DNA from: CAYLNH01 sp964384625 | GTDB lineage: Bacteria; Verrucomicrobiota; Lentisphaeria; JABSQK01 | NCBI GenBank assembly: GCA_964384625.1 | Contig: CAYLNH010000010.1 | Location: 1-59,526 of the forward strand | Length of the DNA: 59,526 nucleotides | Reading direction: 5' to 3' | Shown here: piece after piece, positions 25,081 to 33,088 of the stretch | Position numbering within the stretch: the first letter of the stretch is position 1 | Layout: every line of letters begins with the position of its first letter | Program-made: the position numbers and the translations under genes | The notes under the pieces: generated by a model | What the model saw: the letters and a program-made list of their open reading frames with translations, nothing else | What the model was told of the DNA's origin: nothing | The model's database searches: none

Positions 25081-26145
25081 CTACGGCAGTGCGGACATGA
25101 CGAAGTCGGCGGCTTCGTCGGCGCCGTTGGGAACCTTGTGACCGGCGCGGCCGAGCGCCAGGATGTCCGGCACGCAGTCGACCCAGCGGCCGGATTCCCA
25201 GTCTGCCACAGCGATTTCCCGGCTCGGGATATGCCGCGGGATCCACTCGGCGAACGGCGGCGATTCCGGGAAGCGTTGGCGCAGCATATAGCCCACGGGA
25301 ATACCCGCGTGAAAAGCTTCCGCCAACGTGCTGTAGCCGGCTTTGCAGATAACAGCATCGGCGGCCTGCATGAGATCCGGATGGTAGAACCCGGAATTCT
25401 GCGGGGTCAGGATCAGGTTGTCGTCACGCCGGTAAGCGGCCGCCGCGCCCGGGACCATGAACGAGATCTGACGGTGTGCGCGCAGCTCTTTCAGGAAGGG
25501 GTAGCTGCCGCGCACGCCGCCCATACTGACCAGCACCAACGGTTCGTCGCCGACCCCCAACTCCAGTCTGGTCTCCTGCCGTGTGCGCCTCGGCTCGCGC
25601 GCGATCGGGTGGGTGACCAGATCTGCAGGAAAGGCTTCGCAAAAGGGATCCATACGAATGTGGTAGTTCGCCGACTCCCGGATATCACGCAGATATGCAG
25701 CATGCTCGCGCAGCTGCGGCGGCGCCTCCGTGTAGCGGTTGAAGATCCAATCCCAGGTGAAGTTCTCGACGAAGAAGACGGGAACGCCCAGTTTGCGGGC
25801 AACGGCGATCCCGAGAAGTGTAACGTCCGTGAGTACCGCGTCGCAGTCCTGAATTGCCGCCGCTGTGCGGCCCAGGACCTCCTTGGAAAACGGCAGGAAC
25901 TCGTTCAGTTCCGCTGCGGTTGCATCCAGGTCTTCCTCCATCGCGGTCGTTTGCACCAGACGCACGGCAAACGGGATCTCGTGATACGAGCAGTTCGACA
26001 GGCTTTCCGCGAAAAACCACTCCGGCACCCGCGTACAGATCCGGAAATGAACGTCCGGATCGCGTTCCGTCAGTGCCTGCATAATCGCACAAGACCGTGC
26101 TGCATGCCCGAAGCCGTGGGGCGTGATGAAGTAAGCGATGTTCAA
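25081..26145 (-). CDS. GT-B glycosyltransferase (MurG/GT28-like)
   Basis: A 354-residue cytoplasmic glycosyltransferase. The N-terminus ITPHGFGHAARSCAIMQAL is the Gly-rich acceptor-binding loop typical of GT-B enzymes of the GT1/GT28 kind, and the C-terminal DAVICKAGYSTLAEAFHAGIPVGYM is the nucleotide-sugar-binding signature. Similar two-domain proteins of about 350 residues also occur as the N-terminal part of L-arabinokinases. Donor and acceptor cannot be told. It is convergent with the repeat protein with a three-base gap and 25 bp downstream of the zf-TFIIB gene, with which it may share a transcript. Confidence 0.8.
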   Translation of the reverse strand: MNIAYFITPHGFGHAARSCAIMQALTERDPDVHFRICTRVPEWFFAESLSNCSYHEIPFAVRLVQTTAMEEDLDATAAELNEFLPFSKEVLGRTAAAIQDCDAVLTDVTLLGIAVARKLGVPVFFVENFTWDWIFNRYTEAPPQLREHAAYLRDIRESANYHIRMDPFCEAFPADLVTHPIAREPRRTRQETRLELGVGDEPLVLVSMGGVRGSYPFLKELRAHRQISFMVPGAAAAYRRDDNLILTPQNSGFYHPDLMQAADAVICKAGYSTLAEAFHAGIPVGYMLRQRFPESPPFAEWIPRHIPSREIAVADWESGRWVDCVPDILALGRAGHKVPNGADEAADFVMSALP

Positions 26146-26170
26146 GCTCTAACCAATCCGGCTGAAGGTT

Positions 26171-26653
26171 TCAGAATCGAATGCCTCGGGTGTGGGCATA
26201 CGTCTCAGCCATGCTGCCCATGAACCGGGCAAAGCCCTCGCACACCCGGTCGATGAGGGTCTCGGGCGGCGGATCTTTCTGCTTGAAGATCGTCTCGGCG
26301 ATCGCTTTGGGCGCCATGCCCTGGTGCAGCAGTTTTCTCCACATCCCGGTCAGTCGGGCAAGCTCCCCGCTGTCGAACCAGATGCCGTTGTGTTCCGGAC
26401 AGGTGTCAATCTGAATGCCGTAGAACACCAATTGCACCATATTGTGATCCGGGTCGAACGGGCAAGGTATGGGATCGCGCCTGGCTGACGGGGTGAATCC
26501 GTCGCCGGACAATGCGTGTCCGGCACCTATACACAGGGCATCCTCAAACTCCTCCCGACAGAGCCAGATGCCGCCGCACAGCGGGCATGCCTCGAACTCG
26601 ACCTCGCCATACTGCTGTTTGACGAGGTCCTGTTGGTCTCTCGGACACTGCAT
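26171..26653 (-). CDS. zf-TFIIB domain protein (copy B)
   Basis: About 160 residues. Two zinc-ribbon units are present: CPRDQQDLVKQQ with CPLCGGIWLCREEFE, then CPFDPDHNMVQLV with CPEHNGIWFDSGELARL, the zf-TFIIB pattern (C..C / C-P-x-C-x-G-x-W). In the second unit one Cys of the CPxC knuckle is replaced by His (CPEH). ATG 26653 with GGAG upstream starts the protein directly at the first ribbon (MQCPRD). It is paralogous to the gene at 26863-27348. The function is unknown; such proteins are often small metal-binding proteins. Confidence 0.8.
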   Translation of the reverse strand: MQCPRDQQDLVKQQYGEVEFEACPLCGGIWLCREEFEDALCIGAGHALSGDGFTPSARRDPIPCPFDPDHNMVQLVFYGIQIDTCPEHNGIWFDSGELARLTGMWRKLLHQGMAPKAIAETIFKQKDPPPETLIDRVCEGFARFMGSMAETYAHTRGIRF

Positions 26654-26720
26654 CGTCGCTCCATGCGCTGATTGTGTTGGTTCCACCAGGGTATATGAAA
26701 CCAACACAACATTTCTTCTG

Positions 26721-26846
26721 ACCGATCACCGATCACCGATCACCGATTACCGATCACCGATTACTGATTACCGATCACCGATTACTGATTACCGATCACC
26801 GATTACTGATTACCGATCACCGATCACCGATCACCGATCACCGACC
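26721..26846. repeat. Heptanucleotide tandem repeat (ACCGATY)18
   Basis: Eighteen 7-bp units of ACCGATC / ACCGATT / ACTGATT lie head to tail between the two zf-TFIIB paralogues. In the middle a 21-bp higher-order unit (ACCGATC-ACCGATT-ACTGATT) is repeated three times without mismatch (26749-26811). The ends are homogeneous ACCGATC units. The array is non-coding on both strands in any believable gene, and its composition (about 47% GC) differs from the flanks. It is comparable in kind to the short heptamer satellites described in cyanobacteria. Confidence 0.95.
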
Positions 26847-26862
26847 ACCGGCTACCTTCCTG

Positions 26863-27348
26863 TTAGGGCATCATCCAGTGGACGTACTCGCCGTAGCTGC
26901 GCGAAACCGCGACCAGCAGGCGGGCAAACCGGCCGGCGGCATCGCCCACGAGGTGATGTTCTTCGTCGGGGAACAACGCTTCCGTGGCTTCATGCACGTC
27001 ATCGTGGACCGCGCGCTTGATCAACTCCTGCACTTTCGGCTGCATGCGCGCCAGTTCGCCGCCGTCCAGCCAGATGCCTTCGTGTTCGGGGCAGGTGTCG
27101 ATCTGGATGCCGAGGAACTCCTGCTGCAGCATCTGGTGGTCGTGGTCCAGCGGGCACTCGACCGGGTCATGCCGGTTGGGATGCAGTTTGTCGGCGTGGC
27201 CGTCGAAGATCGGCAGGCTGTTGGTTTCCAGCGCTTCCTCGAAATCTTCACGCTGAATCCAGATGCCGCCGCATTTCGGACAGGCCATCATATCCACACC
27301 ACCGCAGTGGTGGGTCTTCAGTTCTTCATTGTCTCTGGGGCAGTTCAA
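26863..27348 (-). CDS. zf-TFIIB domain protein (copy A)
   Basis: 161 residues, paralogous to the gene at 26171-26653: CPRDNEELK with CPKCGGIWIQREDFEEAL, then CPLDHDHQMLQQEFLGIQIDTCPEHEGIWLDGGELARM and a helical C-terminal tail ending SYGEYVHWMMP. The same CPEH variant replaces the last CxxC in both copies. TTG 27348 is chosen because GGAGGATTCCC precedes it and it aligns with the start of the other copy; no ATG is suitably placed. The two copies are separated by the heptamer repeat, so the pair and the satellite may have a common history. Confidence 0.78.
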   Translation of the reverse strand: MNCPRDNEELKTHHCGGVDMMACPKCGGIWIQREDFEEALETNSLPIFDGHADKLHPNRHDPVECPLDHDHQMLQQEFLGIQIDTCPEHEGIWLDGGELARMQPKVQELIKRAVHDDVHEATEALFPDEEHHLVGDAAGRFARLLVAVSRSYGEYVHWMMP

Positions 27349-27409
27349 GGGAATCCTCCGTTTCGATTTGGCCGGGAACATAGCAGCGAAGCAGGCGCCC
27401 GGCAACAGG

Positions 27410-28276
27410 TCAGGCGATCGGTACCGTGCCGACGGCACGAAATCGAGACGGCGTCATGTGCATCACCTGCGCGAAGGTGCGGGCGAAATGCGCCGGGGTG
27501 TTGTAGCCCAGGCGAGCCGAAACCTCCTTCACGGACAGCTCGGACTGCTTGAGCAGCTGGCAGGCCAGCAACATCTTCTGTCGTTGCAGATAGCGATACG
27601 GCGAAACCCCCAACTCCTCCTTGAAGACGCGCGTCAGATGCTCGCGGCTGACTTCCAGAAAGCGCGCCAGATCCGTGATGTTGAAGTCGTCTGCGAGCTG
27701 CGATTCCATGACATCGCGGGCCCGCTGCACCAGGTTCTGCGCCGGCGTCAGTTGCCGCTGTCCCTCGGCGGCATTCGCCAGCGCCAGGAGGAGGTCCATC
27801 ACCAGTGCCGCGCCGACCGCCGGGGTTATTTCCCGCCGGGTCCGGCCTTTCCCCCGGCAGGCCTGCAGCCGGTTGATCGGCTCGCTCTCTAACGGCAGGC
27901 GGTAGATCGCCCCGTGCCGCTGCACCAGGTCACGCGTCATCGCAGTCGCTGCCGGCCCGTCGAAACAGGCGTAGATGAAACACCAGACATCGCGGGCTTC
28001 CTCCGGATAGAAGTAGGCCGTTTGCGGATCCGAGATCTCGCCGAGGAATCCGGTTCCCGCCGGCAGTCGATGCACGCCGCGCGCATCCCGAAACCGCCCC
28101 TCGCCGAAAAGTGTGTACTTGTAGATGCAATGCGTCTCCGATTGTCGATAGCGACCCTCATGATGGTAGGACGGCAGATACTGCTCTTCCGAGCAAACGC
28201 AAACCAGCCGCGGCAAGGACGCCAGCGGCCGGGCGGTCACGTAGTTCGTGTTCCACAACAGCATAGATATAAACAT
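27410..28276 (-). CDS. AraC-family transcriptional regulator
   Basis: A 288-residue regulator. The N-terminal half is an AraC ligand-binding type domain (HHEGRYRQSETHCIYKYTLFG, RLPAGTGFLGEISDP). The C-terminal half has both helix-turn-helices: ITDLARFLEVSREHLTRVFKEELG and SVKEVSARLGYNTPAHFARTF, ending TPSRFR. It is divergent from the GH4 glycosidase gene with an AT-rich 144-bp gap between them, and is very probably its regulator. The start is uncertain: ATG 28276 or ATG 28264, neither with a clear ribosome site. Confidence 0.9.
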   Translation of the reverse strand: MFISMLLWNTNYVTARPLASLPRLVCVCSEEQYLPSYHHEGRYRQSETHCIYKYTLFGEGRFRDARGVHRLPAGTGFLGEISDPQTAYFYPEEARDVWCFIYACFDGPAATAMTRDLVQRHGAIYRLPLESEPINRLQACRGKGRTRREITPAVGAALVMDLLLALANAAEGQRQLTPAQNLVQRARDVMESQLADDFNITDLARFLEVSREHLTRVFKEELGVSPYRYLQRQKMLLACQLLKQSELSVKEVSARLGYNTPAHFARTFAQVMHMTPSRFRAVGTVPIA

Positions 28277-28420
28277 TCCGATGAGTACATCACATATTGG
28301 TGATCTATATCAAATATCAAGGGCTTTTCCGCGTAATTGCACCGCGTATAGTGGAAATTATTGCATTCCTGGTTCGATCACAATTTGCATGTTCAGCAAA
28401 CAGAAGGAAAGGAATTCCAC
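28277..28420. promoter_or_regulatory. AT-rich divergent control region between AraC and GH4 genes
   Basis: Much more AT-rich than its surroundings. TATAGT (28347-28352) is a good -10 toward GH4, but the -35 position reads CTTTTC, a poor match, as expected for an activator-dependent promoter. AATTGCA-like strings recur (about 28335, 28361, 28382) and could be regulator half-sites. Confidence 0.4.
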
Positions 28421-29854
28421 ATGCCGAAAGTAACTCTGCTGGGTGCCGGCAGCGGTTTCACGCAGCCGCTTTTTACCGACATCCTCAACATCGAAGGTAT
28501 GGACCGCGGCACCATCGGCCTCGTTGACATCGATGCCAAACGACTGGCGATCAACGTCAAGTTGATGGAGCGCGTGATCGATTTGCTCGGCAAGAAGAAC
28601 TGGAAGGTCCAGGCTTCGACCGATCGCCGGGAGGTCCTGAAAGGCACCGACTATCTGATCAGCACGATCGAAGTGTCCGGCACCAAGTGCGTGCGCTACG
28701 ACAACGACATTCCGCTGAAGTACGGCGTCGACCAGTGTATCGGCGACACCATCGGGCCGGGCGGCATCATGAAAGCGCTGCGGACGCTGCCGCCGTTTAT
28801 TGAGATCCTGCAGGACGCGAAACGGCTCTGTCCGCAGGCGCTGATTATGAACTACACGAACCCGATGTCGATCATGTCGCTGGGCGCGACGCGGGCGACG
28901 GACCAGCCGTACGTCGGGTTGTGCCACTCGGTCCAGGGCAGTTCGCGGTTCATGGCGGCGATCGCCGGCGTGCCGTATGAGGAGATGAAATGGGAATGTG
29001 CCGGTATCAACCACCTGGCCTGGCTGACGCGCCTGGAGCACAAAGGCAAAGACCTGTACCCGACTATTCTTGAAGCCGTTGAGGACGAAGAAACGCTCGA
29101 ACGTGACCCGGTGCGCTTCGAGATGATCAAGCAGTTCGGCTATTACGTGACCGAGTCCAGCGGGCACTTCAGCGAGTACGTCCCGTACTTCCGCAAACGC
29201 AAGGACCTGCTGAAGAAGTATTGTCGCGACGGCTACCGCGGCGGGAGCAGTTTCTACGCCGACAACTGGCCGCAATGGCGCAAGGATGTGGACAAGCGCC
29301 GCCGCGCGATGGCCAACGGCAAGGCGGACATCAACCTGAATCGCGGCCATGAGTACGCCTCCGACATCATCGAGGCGCACGAGTTCGACCGCAAGAAAGT
29401 CATCCACGCGTCCGTGCCGAACACCGGCCTGGTGACGAATCTGCCGCCGACGGGGGTCGTCGAAGTTGCCGTACTGGTCGACAAACAGGGTTACACGCCG
29501 ACGTACTTCGGCGCCCTGCCGGAACAGTGCGCGGCACTCTGTCGCTCGCACATGGCGGTGTATGAACTGACGGTCCAGGGTATCCTCGCCGGCAATCGCG
29601 AAGCGATCATCAATGCGATGATGCTGGATCCGCTGTCGGCGGCCGTCTGCAGTCCGGCCGAGATTCGTGAAATGGCGGAGGAGCTGTTCAAAGCCGAACG
29701 CCGCTATATCCCGGACTGGTGCAAAGCGCCGAAGGCGAAGAAACGGCGGCAGAAGAAGAAAGCGACCCAAGCCGGGCGCAGGATCAAAGACAGCGCCGCG
29801 GACGTCTCAAGCATGGCCGCCCGCAACGTGTCAAAGGGCAAGAAGAAGAAATAG
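28421..29854 (+). CDS. GH4-family NAD-dependent glycosidase (alpha-glucosidase/alpha-galactosidase type)
   Basis: A 477-residue GH4 enzyme. The NAD-binding loop is VTLLGAGSGFTQPLF, followed by IGLVDID. NYTNPMS, the metal-ligand Cys in GLCHSVQG and the metal-ligand His in GINHLAWL agree with the GalA/AglA branch acting on alpha-hexosides by oxidation and elimination, with a Mn2+ cofactor. The start is ATG 28421 with AAGGAAAGGAATTCCAC upstream; the longer in-frame reading to 28361 is not credible. The last 45 residues form an unusual Lys/Arg/Ala-rich tail (KAKKRRQKKK, then NVSKGKKKK) outside the family domain. It is probably controlled by the divergent AraC regulator. Confidence 0.92.
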   Translation: MPKVTLLGAGSGFTQPLFTDILNIEGMDRGTIGLVDIDAKRLAINVKLMERVIDLLGKKNWKVQASTDRREVLKGTDYLISTIEVSGTKCVRYDNDIPLKYGVDQCIGDTIGPGGIMKALRTLPPFIEILQDAKRLCPQALIMNYTNPMSIMSLGATRATDQPYVGLCHSVQGSSRFMAAIAGVPYEEMKWECAGINHLAWLTRLEHKGKDLYPTILEAVEDEETLERDPVRFEMIKQFGYYVTESSGHFSEYVPYFRKRKDLLKKYCRDGYRGGSSFYADNWPQWRKDVDKRRRAMANGKADINLNRGHEYASDIIEAHEFDRKKVIHASVPNTGLVTNLPPTGVVEVAVLVDKQGYTPTYFGALPEQCAALCRSHMAVYELTVQGILAGNREAIINAMMLDPLSAAVCSPAEIREMAEELFKAERRYIPDWCKAPKAKKRRQKKKATQAGRRIKDSAADVSSMAARNVSKGKKKK

Positions 29855-29886
29855 CCGGCCCCGGTCGGCCGGACTCGATCGATCAA

Positions 29887-29916
29887 GCCGCCGGGCGGTC
29901 CCGCCCGGCGGCTTTG
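29887..29916 (+). terminator. Rho-independent terminator of GH4 gene
   Basis: GCCGCCGGGCGG (29887-29898) and CCGCCCGGCGGC (29901-29912) form a perfect 12-bp stem, with TTTGAGTT after it. It lies 32 bp past the GH4 stop. Confidence 0.75.
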
Positions 29917-30000
29917 AGTTGAATTGGCAGATTGACCTTGAATTCATCCGCGGCCGGGATAATGTTATAAAAGCCCACTAAGGAAACTTGTATTTACTTA

Positions 30001-30422
30001 TGAAGCTTTCGACGAAAACGCAATACAGCCTTCGGATCCTGCTGCAGATCGCGATGGCGAGTCGGGAGGATCAGTTGGTTCAGGGGCGCGAGATTGCGGC
30101 GCGGCAGGGGATTAACGAGCCGTATCTGGAGCAGATCATGATCAACCTGAAGAACGCCGGTCTGGTGAGCACGGTACGCGGTCGCAAGGGCGGCTATCTG
30201 CTGGCGCGTGATCCGGAGGAGATCACGTTGCTGGAGTTGATCGAGGTGTTCGAGGGGACGATTGAATTTGTCGAGGCGGAGGCGCCGTCTGCTCCGGAGA
30301 CGCGGGCGGCGAATGCGGCCTGGAAAAGTCTGGGCAGCCGGATCCGGGGGAGCGCCACCAATACGACGCTGGCGGAAGTGCTGCGGGACTGTCTGGGGCA
30401 GTCGCCGGAGTATATGATCTAA
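30001..30422 (+). CDS. Rrf2-family transcriptional regulator without Fe-S cysteines
   Basis: About 140 residues. MKLSTKTQYSLRILLQIAM and the winged helix (IAARQGINEPYLEQIMINLKNAGLVSTVRGRKGGYLLAR) are the standard Rrf2 N-terminus. The three-Cys cluster of IscR and NsrR is absent; only one Cys (near the end) is present, so this is not an iron-sulphur sensor and more like the CymR/RirA-unlike, cluster-free branch. ATG 30001 is chosen by family comparison; a TTG at 29988 has AAGGA closer by. It is followed by the convergent parC gene. Its regulon is unknown. Confidence 0.88.
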
Positions 30423-30445
30423 GTCAACCTTGGTCAGGATTGACT

Positions 30446-33067
30446 CTATTCGTCGTCGTCCTCGTCTTCTTCGTCAAAGCCGTCCGGGGAAATGCTGCCG
30501 CGTTTGACCTGGATGAATTTGGCGATGTCGTGGCTGGCGATTTTGAAGCCGCGCGCCGTCGCCTTGCGGATCTCGATGTCGTTAAAGTCGAGTTCACAGC
30601 CTTTGTCGCGCAGGCGCGGTTTCGGCCGGAACTGGCAATTGAGGACGACGCCGTAGCGATCGAAGACCTTCTCGACCTTGCAGCCTTTGGGTACGGCTTT
30701 GTATTCTTTCTCCATGATGTAGCTGGAGACCTGGAAGCGTTTGGCATAGCAGACCCGCGATTTCCGTTCGCGATAGACCATGCTGTAAACTTGTTCACGA
30801 TTGGCTTTGTAGACGGCGCAAACCGGGCCGACATAGAGTTTCTCGGGAACCGGGACGACCATGAAGGTGCCGTCCCATTTGATGATCACGAGGCGGTCGT
30901 ATTCCGTGCAGGCAATCGGGTTGTCGTCCTTCACCGCCGTGCCGACGAACCCGCTCTTGCGGTCGAGACCGACCTTCAGATTCTTCAGCGCCACTTCGCG
31001 GACGTCAACTTGCTCGATGTCCTCGATCTGGGTGCGGCGTTTGTGGTTGTCGCCGTATTTTTTGATCAGCTCCCTGATGTAGCGGATCGTATACTTGGTC
31101 AGGTTCCGCAGGTTCTTGAGGAGCTCCTCGGACTTATCGACGAGCGCGTTTAATTCGTCCTTATTGCGATCGATATCGAACTGCGAAATGCGGCGGATCG
31201 GGATCTGCAGGAGTTTATCGATATCCTCATCGGTAATCTCGCGGACCTGCAGTTCGGTTTCCTCGATGCGGGCCAGTTCGGTGGCGGCCGGACAGACCAG
31301 AGCGTCGACGAACGGCTCCAGGCCTTTGCGAACGGCCTTCTTGACGCCTTCGAACGAGGTGCATTGCTCGATGCGTTTGTAGATGCGGTTCTCGATAAAG
31401 ATCTGCACCAGGCTCTTGAAATGGTATTGATCAATGAGTTTCCCGAGGTCGATGACCAGTTCGCGGTGCAGGTCGTCGCGCAGCTTGAAGGTGTTGTATT
31501 CCAACACTTCATTGACGTCCAGGGTGACCGGTTGATTGTCCTTGATCACCAGGCAATTGCAGGAAATCGAGACCTCGCAGTCGGTGTAGGCGTAGAGAGC
31601 CTTGATCATATCGTCGGCGTAGATGCCGCGGGGCAGCCGGATCTCGATCTCGACTTCATCCGCGGTGAAATCATTGATGGCGGAGATTTTGATCTTGCCC
31701 TTCTGGACGGCGTTCTCAATCGAGTTGATGAGCGACTCCGTCGTGGTGCTGGCGGGGATTTCACGGATGATGAGGGTCTTCTCATTGGGCGTGTCGATCT
31801 TGGCCCGCAGTTTGATGCGGCCGCGACCCCGGTCATACTCCGACACGTCCATGATCCCGCCCTGGAGAAAGTCCGGATAGATCTTGTAATCCTGTTTGCG
31901 CAGGATCTTGATCTGTGCTTCCAGCAGCTCGACGAAGTTGTGCGGGACAATGCGGGTGGACATGCCGACGGCGATGCCCTCCGATCCCTGCATCAGCAGG
32001 ACAGGTACGCGGGCCGGCAGCGACACGGGCTCCCGATTGCGGCCGTCATAGCTGTCGGTGTATTCGGTGAGATCCTTGCGGAACAGGACCTCCCGGGCCA
32101 TCTCGGAAAGGCGGCACTCGATATAGCGCGCGGCGGACGGCGGGTCGCCGGTGAGGATGTTTCCGAAGTTCCCCTGGCGCTCGATGAAAAACTCTTTGTT
32201 GGCCACATGCACCAGCGCGCTGTAAATTGAAGAGTCGCCGTGCGGGTGGTACTTCATCGTGCTGCCGACGACGTTCGCCACCTTGTGCAGTTTGCCGTCA
32301 TCCATTTCGTACAGCGTATGAAGGATGCGGCGCTGGACCGGCTTGAACCCGTCGTTGAGATCGGGGATCGCCCGTTCCTTGATGACGTAGGAGGCGTACT
32401 CCATGAAGTAGGCCGACATCATCCGCCGCAGTGACGACGGGTCGTCATCCTCTTCCTCAACCAGGTGCGGTTCCACCGGCCGGTCGCCGTCATCACCATC
32501 GGCATGCGGGATTTCGACATCGGCGTTGGTTTCCACAACGTCGTCATCGTCGACGATATCGTCTTCGGGATCGATGGCGCGCAGGCTTTGGGAGGCGGCA
32601 ATCTGCGCTTCCAGATCCGGATCGAGCTCGTTGTTTTCGCCGGCCGTCGCGGTGTCGTCGGTTCCCTTGCCGCCGTCGGCCTTCTTCCCGGCCGCCTTGG
32701 TCTTTTCGGCCGACGTTTTCGCGGCGGCCTTTTTCTTGGCGGTGGTCTTTTTCCTGGCCGACTTCTTGGCGGTGGTCTTCTTCCTGGCCGACTTCTTGGC
32801 GGTGGTCTTTTTCCTGGCCGACTTCTTGGCGGTGGTCTTCTTCTTGGCCGACTTCTTCGCAGCCTTCTTCTTGGCAGTAGTCTTTTTCTTCACGGTCCTC
32901 TTCTTCGCGGTCTTCTTCGCAGCCGTTTCGGGAGACGCCGCCGTGTCCGGTTTTTCATCGCCGTCGGCGTCGAAGTCGAAGAGTTCGGGCTGCAGGGAAC
33001 TGTCAGCCGACGTCTTCTTGCGGGGTTTTCGCTTGGCTGGGGTCTCAGGGCGTTTCTTGGCGGGCAT
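30446..33067 (-). CDS. parC: DNA topoisomerase IV subunit A with histone-H1-like N-terminal extension
   Basis: 873 residues. The core begins at about residue 215 (RMMSAYFMEYASYVIKERAI) and contains KPVQRRILH, KYHPHGDSSIY and the active-site Tyr at about 315 in SAARYIECRL. It relaxes and decatenates DNA with the B subunit encoded upstream. The first 210 residues are foreign to the family: a Lys/Ala/Thr-rich basic tail (about 1-135), including four decapeptides KKSA(R/K)KKTTA at 71-110, then an acidic linker (about 160-210, DDIVDDDDVVE and EEEDDDP). The C-terminus is also acidic (DEEDEDDDE). The tail resembles histone H1-like proteins and should bind DNA. The gene follows parE by 21 bp. Confidence 0.93.
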   Translation of the reverse strand: MPAKKRPETPAKRKPRKKTSADSSLQPELFDFDADGDEKPDTAASPETAAKKTAKKRTVKKKTTAKKKAAKKSAKKKTTAKKSARKKTTAKKSARKKTTAKKSARKKTTAKKKAAAKTSAEKTKAAGKKADGGKGTDDTATAGENNELDPDLEAQIAASQSLRAIDPEDDIVDDDDVVETNADVEIPHADGDDGDRPVEPHLVEEEDDDPSSLRRMMSAYFMEYASYVIKERAIPDLNDGFKPVQRRILHTLYEMDDGKLHKVANVVGSTMKYHPHGDSSIYSALVHVANKEFFIERQGNFGNILTGDPPSAARYIECRLSEMAREVLFRKDLTEYTDSYDGRNREPVSLPARVPVLLMQGSEGIAVGMSTRIVPHNFVELLEAQIKILRKQDYKIYPDFLQGGIMDVSEYDRGRGRIKLRAKIDTPNEKTLIIREIPASTTTESLINSIENAVQKGKIKISAINDFTADEVEIEIRLPRGIYADDMIKALYAYTDCEVSISCNCLVIKDNQPVTLDVNEVLEYNTFKLRDDLHRELVIDLGKLIDQYHFKSLVQIFIENRIYKRIEQCTSFEGVKKAVRKGLEPFVDALVCPAATELARIEETELQVREITDEDIDKLLQIPIRRISQFDIDRNKDELNALVDKSEELLKNLRNLTKYTIRYIRELIKKYGDNHKRRTQIEDIEQVDVREVALKNLKVGLDRKSGFVGTAVKDDNPIACTEYDRLVIIKWDGTFMVVPVPEKLYVGPVCAVYKANREQVYSMVYRERKSRVCYAKRFQVSSYIMEKEYKAVPKGCKVEKVFDRYGVVLNCQFRPKPRLRDKGCELDFNDIEIRKATARGFKIASHDIAKFIQVKRGSISPDGFDEEDEDDDE
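32738..32857 (-). repeat. 4 x 30-bp tandem repeat inside parC
   Basis: Encodes residues 71-110 of the topoisomerase A subunit, four nearly identical 30-bp units for KKSA(R/K)KKTTA. The third-base pattern is nearly the same in each unit (GGCGGTGGTCTT alternating with CCTGGCCGACTT on the plus strand), as expected from slippage or recent expansion, so the tail length may vary between strains. Confidence 0.85.
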
Positions 33068-33088
33068 GTCGTCTTTTCAACCGGCGCA

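Noticed and set aside
26721..26846. CRISPR array
   Set aside because: The unit is 7 bp with no spacers and there are no cas genes nearby. It is a simple tandem satellite.
26469..27020. Plus-strand open frame reading through the heptamer repeat
   Set aside because: The repeat has a length divisible by three in this frame so no stop arises; the product is a monotonous peptide, and the frame is antisense to both zf-TFIIB genes.
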